DNA from: Actinomycetota bacterium
Lineage (GTDB): Bacteria; Actinomycetota; Geothermincolia; Geothermincolales; RBG-13-55-18
Direction of reading: 5' to 3'
NCBI GenBank assembly: GCA_014360655.1
Contig: JACIXC010000021.1
Coordinates: 1-45,935, forward strand
Length of the DNA stretch: 45,935 nucleotides
Made by a program: the position numbers and the translations under genes. This document shows, one piece after another, positions 35,922 through 42,414 of the stretch (the stretch's first letter is position 1; each line of letters starts with the position of its first letter). The notes beneath the pieces were generated by a model. That model did no database searches and was not told where the DNA came from. It worked only from the letters and a program-made list of their open reading frames with translations.

Positions 35922-36135
35922 CCGTTGCGGCGAGAGAAAGTTGGGGACGGGAGCTTGGTAAAACGGTATATTTATGGCATGCGCCACGGCCGCGGGTCGC
36001 CCACGAGACGGACCCGTGACGAGGTCACTGCGAGCGAGCGGCAGGAAAGGAGAAACCCGGCGGCGGCAGCGATCACGGACTGCCCTCGAAGTACCTTTTC
36101 CAGGAGCCGGGTTCGGACGGAGGGAGCAAGACGGT

Positions 36136-37032
36136 ATGCTGGATTTCCTGCGTAACTGCCCCCAGTACCTGGCCAACGGCATGGCCAACGGGTGCATCTA
36201 TATCCTGGTGGCCATGGGCTTCAACATCATCTACAACTCCACGGGGATCATCAATTTTGCCCAGGGAGAATTTTCCATGTTCGGAGGCCTCTTCGCCTAC
36301 GCCTTTGCCGTTTCCGCCGGACTGCCGTTGCCCCTGGCGTTGTTGCTGGCAATCGCCGGGGCGGCCTTCATCGGCGCATGCATGGAGAGGTTGATGATAT
36401 ACCCGCTGCGCAGGGCGAGCGTGCTCACCGCCATCATCGCCACCATAGGGGCGTCCATATTCTTCAAGTCACTGGGAAGGGTGCTGTGGCCCAACGAGGC
36501 TTACAAGGTGCCGGAATTCACTCCCGGTAATATAACCCTTCCGGGGGCGACGGTACCCCGCCAGTTTTTCTGGGTGCTGGGACTGACTGCGGTTGCCGTC
36601 GCGCTGGTCTATTTCTTCTTCAGCCGCACCAAGGCAGGAAGGGCCATGCGCGCCTGTTCCGTCAACCGCCAGGCCGCCTCCCTGGTAGGCATCGACGTCT
36701 CCCGCATGTCCTTCTATTCCTTTCTCCTTGCCGCCGCCCTGGGGGGGACGGCTGGACTTGCCAACGCTCCCTACGCCAGCTATTCCATAGGCCTGGAGTT
36801 GGGAGTGAAGGGCTTTACGGCCGCAGTGGTGGGAGGCCTGGGCAACACCTTCGGGGCCGTCACCGGAGGCCTGGTCCTCGGCCTGCTCGAGGAACTCATC
36901 CCCGGCTTCCTGACCGTGGTCCTCGGGGTCTCCACCGGCTACAAGGGGGCGGTGGCATCCGTAATGCTCATCCTGGTGCTCCTCCTTCGCCCCCAGGGGA
37001 TCCTGGGGAAGGGTATGGTGGAAAAGGTGTGA
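36136..37032 (+). CDS. livH: branched-chain amino-acid-type ABC transporter permease
   Basis: The 298-residue integral membrane protein has about eight hydrophobic segments. LivH-family motifs are GMANGCIYILVAMGFNIIYN, GIINFAQGEFSMFGGLF, TKAGRAMRACSVNRQAASLVGID (the cytoplasmic loop contacting the ATPase) and the terminal RPQGILGKGMVEKV. The ATG at 36136 is preferred: the family begins just before the first membrane helix, and GGAGG at 36119-36123 lies upstream. It pairs with livM and is served by livG and livF. Confidence 0.93.
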   Translation: MLDFLRNCPQYLANGMANGCIYILVAMGFNIIYNSTGIINFAQGEFSMFGGLFAYAFAVSAGLPLPLALLLAIAGAAFIGACMERLMIYPLRRASVLTAIIATIGASIFFKSLGRVLWPNEAYKVPEFTPGNITLPGATVPRQFFWVLGLTAVAVALVYFFFSRTKAGRAMRACSVNRQAASLVGIDVSRMSFYSFLLAAALGGTAGLANAPYASYSIGLELGVKGFTAAVVGGLGNTFGAVTGGLVLGLLEELIPGFLTVVLGVSTGYKGAVASVMLILVLLLRPQGILGKGMVEKV

Positions 37033-37038
37033 GCCGGC

Positions 37039-38166
37039 ATGGGGGAAATGCGCAACGAGAAGCGGGGCGATGAGACCGACGGGGGACCTCGTCTTAAGAC
37101 TTCCCTCATACGCAGCGCGCTGTCGCTCGCCCGTCGTCACCTTGTATTCCTCTCCCTCATGTTGTTCATCATCGTGATGCCCTTCTGGGCCAAGCCCCTC
37201 TCCAGGCCGCTGGGCATCCCCCTGGTGATGGTCATGCGCATGGTGGGCATATATACCATCGTGGCCGTGGGCCTCAACATGCTCATGGGCTACGCGGGCC
37301 AGGTCTCCCTGGGTCACGGGGCTTTCTTCGGCATCGGCGCCTATACCAGCGCCATCCTTACCGTAAAGGCACACTTCCCGCCCTGGCTTGGTATCGTCAT
37401 GGCCGTGCTGGTGACCATCGTATTCGGTTTCCTGGTGGCACCTGTGCTGCGCCTGAAAGGACATTACCTGGCCATGGCCACACTGGGGGTGGGCATCGTC
37501 GCCTTCGTGTTCATGCGCGAGATGACCTGGCTCACGGGAGGCAATGACGGCATCCGCAACATCCCCGCCCTTTCGCTGCCGGGTATAAGGATCGGGGAGG
37601 CCAGGGATTACCTGCGGGCGGAATACTATTTCATTTGGGTGATCGCACTCCTTGTGCTGTTGCTCTCCTCCAACCTGGTGCGCTCTCGCCTCGGGAGGGC
37701 CATGCGCGCCCTGCACCAGTCCGAGGTCGCTGCGGAGGTGATGGGGGTCGACGTATCCTGGGAGAAGATAAAGGTCTTCGTGCTCTCCACCGCCCTCGCC
37801 GGCCTGGCGGGCGGCATATTCGCCCACGTACAGGGATACATCGACCCCAACCTCTTCACCATCGTCCTCTCCATCCAGCTGGTGACCATGGTGGTGGTGG
37901 GGGGGATGGAGAGCATCTGGGGTGCCGTGGCGGGGGCGGGCGTGATAACCTTCATTCCCAAGATCGTGGAAGCCCTGCCCAAGTGGCTTGGCGAGGTACC
38001 CAGGTGGGTTGAGAAATACAGCAACTACGAGGGCATGGTCTTCGGCTTCATCCTCATAGTGACCATGGTCTTCATGCCGGCGGGCATCACGCGGGGCCTG
38101 TCGGACATGGTGCGATACCGGCGCAGCCCCTTCGTCAACCCCTTCCGCAGGAAGGCGATGGGGTAG
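37039..38166 (+). CDS. livM: branched-chain amino-acid-type ABC transporter permease
   Basis: The 375-residue membrane protein has about nine to ten hydrophobic segments after a basic N-terminal extension of about 30 residues. LivM motifs are IYTIVAVGLNMLMGYAGQVSLGHGAFFGIGAYT, LRLKGHYLAMATLGVGIVA, SRLGRAMRALHQSEVAAEVMGVDV and VVVGGMESIWGAVAGAG. The start ATG at 37039 has AAAGGTG 9 bases upstream and lies 6 bases after the livH stop. It forms the permease heterodimer with livH. No premature stop or frameshift is seen. Confidence 0.93.
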   Translation: MGEMRNEKRGDETDGGPRLKTSLIRSALSLARRHLVFLSLMLFIIVMPFWAKPLSRPLGIPLVMVMRMVGIYTIVAVGLNMLMGYAGQVSLGHGAFFGIGAYTSAILTVKAHFPPWLGIVMAVLVTIVFGFLVAPVLRLKGHYLAMATLGVGIVAFVFMREMTWLTGGNDGIRNIPALSLPGIRIGEARDYLRAEYYFIWVIALLVLLLSSNLVRSRLGRAMRALHQSEVAAEVMGVDVSWEKIKVFVLSTALAGLAGGIFAHVQGYIDPNLFTIVLSIQLVTMVVVGGMESIWGAVAGAGVITFIPKIVEALPKWLGEVPRWVEKYSNYEGMVFGFILIVTMVFMPAGITRGLSDMVRYRRSPFVNPFRRKAMG

Positions 38167-38275
38167 GGTATGCGACAGGGAGAGGCGGAGGACTCCGCGA
38201 CGGCACGGGTGCGTGAAAGGAATCGCCGGCGTGCGTACGTTGGCTGGGTGACAGAGGCGAGCGGAAGGCGGGTAC

Positions 38276-39100
38276 ATGGGTAGAGCCGATCTCAAGGTGA
38301 ACCGTACGGGCGAGGCCGACGCCGGTCCGCCCTTCAAGGACCTGCTGGTGGCGGAGGGTCTTACCAAGACCTTCGGCGGGCTGGCGGCGGTAAAAGACGT
38401 CTCCTTCACGGTGCGGAGAGGGGCCATCAAGGCCATCATAGGTCCCAACGGTGCGGGAAAGACGACCCTCTACGACCTCCTGACGGGCATATATGCCCCG
38501 GACAGCGGAAGCGCCTTCTTCGAGGGGCGCTCCATCCTGGGGTTGCCGCCTCACGCCGTAAGCGCCATGGGCATCGCGCGCACCTTCCAGACCGTGCGCA
38601 TCTTCCCTCAGATGACGGTGCAGGAGAACGTCATGGTGGGCCTGCACCAGCGCACGAGGTCGGGCCTGCTGGGCTGTTCCCTGCGCCTGCCGGGGGCAAA
38701 GCGCGAGGAAGCCTGGATCGTGGAGGAGGCTTGGCGCCGTCTCGCACTGGTGGGCCTGGAGATGCAGGCCGACAGCATCGCCGGCTCGCTCCCCTATGGC
38801 CAGCAGCGCGTACTGGAGCTGGCCCGCGCGCTGGCTACCGAGCCCAAGCTCCTTCTCCTGGATGAACCGGCATCGGGACTCAATGCCTACGAGACGAGGG
38901 AGTTGGGAGAGCTCATATACCGCGTGAGGGACATGGGGATCACCGTTATCCTGGTGGAGCACGATATGGGTCTGGTCATGAGGATATCTGACGAAGTGCT
39001 GGTCCTGGACTACGGCGAGGTTATCGCCGAGGGAACACCGGAGGAGGTGCGCAACGACCCCAGGGTGATCGAGGCCTACCTGGGAACGGAGCTTGATTGA
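38276..39100 (+). CDS. livG: branched-chain amino-acid-type ABC transporter ATPase
   Basis: The 274-residue ABC ATPase has Walker A GPNGAGKTT, Q-loop region FQTVRIFPQMTVQENVMVG and signature LPYGQQRVLELARAL (the LivG variant of LSGGQ). Walker B is LLLLDEPASGLN, and the H-loop lies in VILVEHDMGLVM. An N-terminal extension of about 22 residues before the ATPase core is unusual in length but modest. ATG 38276 has AAGGCGGG upstream. The 108-base gap after livM shows no other signal. It powers transport together with livF. Confidence 0.94.
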   Translation: MGRADLKVNRTGEADAGPPFKDLLVAEGLTKTFGGLAAVKDVSFTVRRGAIKAIIGPNGAGKTTLYDLLTGIYAPDSGSAFFEGRSILGLPPHAVSAMGIARTFQTVRIFPQMTVQENVMVGLHQRTRSGLLGCSLRLPGAKREEAWIVEEAWRRLALVGLEMQADSIAGSLPYGQQRVLELARALATEPKLLLLDEPASGLNAYETRELGELIYRVRDMGITVILVEHDMGLVMRISDEVLVLDYGEVIAEGTPEEVRNDPRVIEAYLGTELD

Positions 39101-39175
39101 GGACGGGCTCTCACGATGCCGTCGCGCGGAGGCGCGGATGGTTCGGCGGCCCCCGAGAGAAGGAGACGCTTGGAG

Positions 39176-39907
39176 TTGCTGGAGATAAACAACCTCTCCG
39201 CCTTTTACGGGAACATAGAAGCCCTGCGCGCCGTGGACCTGTGGGTGCGGGCAGGCAGGATAACCACCATAATCGGCGCCAACGGGGCCGGCAAGACGAC
39301 CCTCCTGCGGGCCATCTCCGGCCTCATCCCCACCCGCTACGGGGAGATACGTTACGTGGGCACCGATATCGCCAACATGGATCCCCACCGCATAGTGCGC
39401 ATGGGTATATCACACGTGCCGGAGGGCAGGCAGGTCTTCGCCACCATGTCCGTGGAAGAGAACCTCCTGCTCGGTGCCTACGTGCGCTCCACGCGCCGCC
39501 AGGCGAAGGAGATAAGGCGGGACCTCGACTTCGTCTGCGAGCTTTTCCCCCGCCTGGCGCAACGCATGAACCAGACGGCGGGGACCCTGTCGGGGGGGGA
39601 ACAGCAGATGCTTGCCATCGGGAGGGCACTCATGTCCCGCCCCCGCATCCTCCTTCTTGACGAACCGTCGATGGGCCTCGCGCCCCTGGTCATCAAGGAT
39701 ATCTTCGCCTGTCTCAAGCGCCTGCACGAGGAGGGCCTGACCATACTCCTGGTAGAACAGGACGCCAAGATAGCGCTCAGCGTGTCCCATTACGGGTACG
39801 TCATGCGTGCCGGCAAGATCAGGCTGGAGGGTGAGGCCAGGGAGCTCTTGCGCAACGAGGACATCAGGAACATCTACCTGGGCGAGGATACCGTGACGGA
39901 AGGGTGA
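39176..39907 (+). CDS. livF: branched-chain amino-acid-type ABC transporter ATPase
   Basis: The second ABC ATPase of the system has Walker A GANGAGKTT, signature LSGGEQQMLAIGRALM, Walker B LLLDEPSMGLAP and the H-loop in ILLVEQDAKIAL. About 243 residues from TTG 39176, where MLEINNLSAFYG matches LivF N-termini. AAGGAG at 39160-39165 lies 10 bases upstream. TTG 39170 or ATG 39116 (263 residues) are alternatives. It is the last gene of the transporter; hisI begins 55 bases later. Confidence 0.92.
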   Translation: MLEINNLSAFYGNIEALRAVDLWVRAGRITTIIGANGAGKTTLLRAISGLIPTRYGEIRYVGTDIANMDPHRIVRMGISHVPEGRQVFATMSVEENLLLGAYVRSTRRQAKEIRRDLDFVCELFPRLAQRMNQTAGTLSGGEQQMLAIGRALMSRPRILLLDEPSMGLAPLVIKDIFACLKRLHEEGLTILLVEQDAKIALSVSHYGYVMRAGKIRLEGEARELLRNEDIRNIYLGEDTVTEG

Positions 39908-39962
39908 GGGGTGCGTCGGCGGGCATCGCTAGCATCCCGGCCCCGTAGTGCCAGCGAGGTGC

Positions 39963-40310
39963 ATGAAAGTGGAGGAACCGGAGATCAAGTTCGATGAGAA
40001 CGGCCTCGTCACCGCCGTGGTCCAGGACGTGGAAAGCGGCGAGGTGCTCATGGTCGCCTACATGAACGAGGAATCGCTGCGCCGCACACTGCAGAGCGGG
40101 AGGACCTGGTTCTGGAGCCGTAGCCGCCGCGAGCTCTGGTGCAAGGGCGAGACGTCCGGCAACCGCCAGTACGTGCGCGAGATACGCTACGACTGTGATG
40201 GCGACGCGCTCCTCGTCAAGGTTCTCCAGGTGGGTCCCGCATGCCACACGGGAGAGCGCTCATGCTTCTACCGACTTCTCCCGGGGGCACGCGTGGACGT
40301 GCAACCGTAA
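39963..40310 (+). CDS. hisI: phosphoribosyl-AMP cyclohydrolase
   Basis: HisI opens the purine ring of phosphoribosyl-AMP (step 3 of histidine synthesis). The 115-residue monofunctional protein lacks the HisE pyrophosphohydrolase part. Magnesium and zinc site residues are in [12 protein letters not shown] (the DxDxD pattern) and [30 protein letters not shown] and [18 protein letters not shown] match the family. ATG 39963 is used; GTG 39969 or 39948 are possible. It is separated from the rest of the his genes by the five-gene transporter, and hisE is not in the window. Confidence 0.94.
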   Translation: MKVEEPEIKFDENGLVTAVVQDVESGEVLMVAYMNEESLRRTLQSGRTWFWSRSRRELWCKGETSGNRQYVREIRYDCDGDALLVKVLQVGPACHTGERSCFYRLLPGARVDVQP

Positions 40311-40473
40311 AACGGCAACGGGAAGATTAAAGGGCCGCCGACACGAACAACCGGCTGCGTTGCAGGCATGCTACAGTCCCTTTGCGCCCGCGTCGATAAC
40401 TCTTTCGTCGGCATCACTGAAACGGCCCTGACCTGCCGCCTTGATACAGGCGATGGCGGGCAAAGGAGGGAAC

Positions 40474-41247
40474 ATGCCGGGTTGTCCGTATTGCGGGGCT
40501 GATAATCCGCCGGGAGCGGACTTCTGTTCCTTGTGCCTGGCAAGACTTTCCGCTCCGGTCGCCGGCGCCGGCTCCATGGTGCAGGCGGACACCACGCCGC
40601 TCCCCACCGGAAGGCCACCCGCGGTTCCCCCGGCTTCCGCAACCCCCGCGTCCCCCGCAGCCCCCTCCTATGTATCGCCGGCCGATTTCCATGCCGTGGC
40701 CAGGGAGGCGAACGCGGGCGGCCGGGTGGCGGCGGGGGGAAAAGCCGTCGCGCACGGAGGCCGCGTCACGGACGCGAGGACGCTTGCCGCGGCGCCTCTC
40801 CCCCGGGCGCTCTCCAGGAGGAGCACTACCGACATAGTGCTCCTGGTGCTGAAGAACTCGCTTCTCGTCTTCGTCCTCCTCTTCGTGGCGAGCTTCTGCA
40901 TCTCCCTTTTTCTCGTGGGGGCGATCTTCAGCGGCAGCGAGTCCGGGTTCTATATAGGTTTGGGGCTGCAGTTCGCTGCCGAAGCCCTGCTAATCATATG
41001 GGGAGGCTACCGTACGTCCATGGAGGCTATGGAGAGAAACAGGGGGTGGATGTACGGGGTGGGCTGCGTGGCGGGAGTGGTCTTCTTCTGGCAACCCCTG
41101 GTAGCCTTCATCCTGAGCCTCTTCCTCACCGGGAGGCCCATCCTCCCCCAGACCTTCAGCCTGGTAGGGATCATGGTGGTGATCTTACTCCTGCTTCCCC
41201 TGGGGGCGTTGGGGGGATGGCTGGCGGAAAAGAGGTATATGGGCTGA
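40474..41247 (+). CDS. zinc-ribbon membrane protein of unknown function (first of a pair)
   Basis: The 257-residue protein is not assigned to a family. It begins with a zinc ribbon C4-x2-C7-x10-C18-x2-C21 (CPYCG to FCSLCLARL). A Pro/Ala-rich linker of about 85 residues follows, then four likely membrane helices (near residues 124-150, 160-180, 195-220, 228-250). An AAAGGAGGG site fixes the ATG at 40474, 163 bases after hisI; that gap holds no gene. The next gene has a closely similar ribbon and is 30 bases away, so they are likely one unit. Function unknown; such ribbons often mediate protein contacts at the membrane. Confidence 0.8.
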   Translation: MPGCPYCGADNPPGADFCSLCLARLSAPVAGAGSMVQADTTPLPTGRPPAVPPASATPASPAAPSYVSPADFHAVAREANAGGRVAAGGKAVAHGGRVTDARTLAAAPLPRALSRRSTTDIVLLVLKNSLLVFVLLFVASFCISLFLVGAIFSGSESGFYIGLGLQFAAEALLIIWGGYRTSMEAMERNRGWMYGVGCVAGVVFFWQPLVAFILSLFLTGRPILPQTFSLVGIMVVILLLLPLGALGGWLAEKRYMG

Positions 41248-41277
41248 ACCGTCGAAATATCCGTTGGAGGTTTGGCC

Positions 41278-41922
41278 ATGGATTGCCCGCGGTGCGGTGC
41301 GGAAAACCCTGACAGCGCGGAGTTCTGCTCGCTTTGTATGCAACGCCTCGGTTACCCGCGGGGCGGCGGAATCGCCACGGGTGCCGGCGAAGGTATCTCC
41401 GGGACGCGGAGGAGTGCATCTCCCGCCGAATGGAGGCCAGACGTCGTGGGCTCCAGGCGCCGCGAGAGCGGTATAGTGGCGGAAAAGATAAAGAAATACC
41501 GCGTGAGCATGGCGGTATACGGCGTGCTGCTCCTGGCTTTCATCCTCTGGCTGGTACTCAGCTTCACTGTCTGGGGTAACCCCTCGCCGGGCAAGAGGGC
41601 TTCCCAGATCATAAGCGCCGTCAACAACCGGGACAGTGAGGCCTTCGCCTCGCTTTTCGCAGCGCAGGAGAGATCGTCCGCGGAATCCCTGTACGCAAGG
41701 ATAACCGATTACATCGGGACGACGGGAGAGTTCCGGGACATCAGGTTCCGCGTGGAGGGGAAGGACTCCTACACCGCCTATGCTCACGTGAAGAGCGGGA
41801 CGGTGGTGCTTTCCGGCGGAGCCTCGCGGGAGATCACGGGTGAGGACGGGCTGATGGTGAGTTTCGAAAAACGTGACGGCAAATGGGTCGCAAAAGTGGG
41901 GGGCACGAAACTCATCCCCTGA
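41278..41922 (+). CDS. zinc-ribbon, single-helix membrane protein of unknown function (second of a pair)
   Basis: The 214-residue protein has a zinc ribbon C3-x2-C6-x10-C17-x2-C20 with the same spacing and the same NP-x4-FCSLC core as its neighbour. A variable linker leads to one membrane helix (about residues 78-98, LLLAFILWLVLSF). The following C-terminal domain (about 105-214) is probably outside the cytoplasm: an NTF2/DUF4878-like region is suspected from QIISAVNNRDSEAFASLF and the beta-rich end, but this is inference. ATG 41278 has GGAGG 7 bases upstream. Function unknown. Confidence 0.78.
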   Translation: MDCPRCGAENPDSAEFCSLCMQRLGYPRGGGIATGAGEGISGTRRSASPAEWRPDVVGSRRRESGIVAEKIKKYRVSMAVYGVLLLAFILWLVLSFTVWGNPSPGKRASQIISAVNNRDSEAFASLFAAQERSSAESLYARITDYIGTTGEFRDIRFRVEGKDSYTAYAHVKSGTVVLSGGASREITGEDGLMVSFEKRDGKWVAKVGGTKLIP

Positions 41923-42018
41923 CGGGACATTCTACATCACCGTGCACTCTACCTGCCTTTCCATGCGGGCACGAAAGCAACCTGGACCCGTGGTTGTTTC
42001 CTGCATGGCACGTCGCGA

Positions 42019-42047
42019 TTCACCGCCGCACGGACCGGTGCTAAAAT
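42019..42047 (+). promoter_or_regulatory. promoter of the tRNA-Leu gene
   Basis: TTCACC (42019-42024) and TAAAAT (42042-42047) are spaced by 17 bases, and TG precedes the -10 by one base. Transcription would start near 42054, about 20 bases before the tRNA. Confidence 0.6.
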
Positions 42048-42072
42048 ATGCTTCGTACGGCAAGCGATCCAT

Positions 42073-42159
42073 GCCGAAGTGGCGGAACGGGTAGACGCGC
42101 TGGTCTCAAAAACCAGTGGGGGAGACCCCGTGCCGGTTCGAGTCCGGCCTTCGGCACCA
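42073..42159 (+). tRNA. tRNA-Leu (anticodon CAA)
   Basis: A class II tRNA of 87 bases including an encoded CCA. The acceptor stem is GCCGAAG with CTTCGGC, and the discriminator is A (42156). The anticodon stem is CTGGT/ACCAG around the loop CTCAAAA, with anticodon CAA at 42107-42109. A long variable arm with GGGG/CCCC pairing and a T arm GCCGG-TTCGAGT-CCGGC follow. It reads UUG codons, which are also the start codon of many genes in this window. Confidence 0.97.
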
Positions 42160-42165
42160 CCATCG

Positions 42166-42189
42166 AGGCCCCGCGGGACGGGGCCTTTT
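42166..42189 (+). terminator. intrinsic terminator after tRNA-Leu
   Basis: AGGCCCCG (42166-42173) and CGGGGCCT (42179-42186), with loop CGGGA, are followed by TTT (42187-42189). It ends the single-tRNA transcript. Confidence 0.85.
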
Positions 42190-42324
42190 AAGGGGCGGGC
42201 ACGGAATTGCGAGCGTCCCGGGAACCGCATGGGGGCTCGCCGGTTCCTGCGCACCCGGGTGTGGGCCCGGGACAAGTCGTGTCACTGCCGGGGTTTATCA
42301 TTACCTTACGTTCTCCTTGGGTGA

Positions 42325-42352
42325 GGGGGCGGAGTCGTAAGGCTCCGTCCCC
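42325..42352 (+). promoter_or_regulatory. stable hairpin in the polA leader
   Basis: GGGGGCGGAG (42325-42334) pairs with CTCCGTCCCC (42343-42352) over ten pairs with one G-T, loop of 8. No T-run follows, so it is not a normal terminator. A weak -10 (TATCAT, 42296-42301) lies upstream. It could influence polA expression or be inert. Confidence 0.45.
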
Positions 42353-42414
42353 GAGCCTCGCCGCGGAGGTCCTTCGCCTGCGTGGGACGGAATGAAAGGG
42401 GGTCGCACCGCCCT

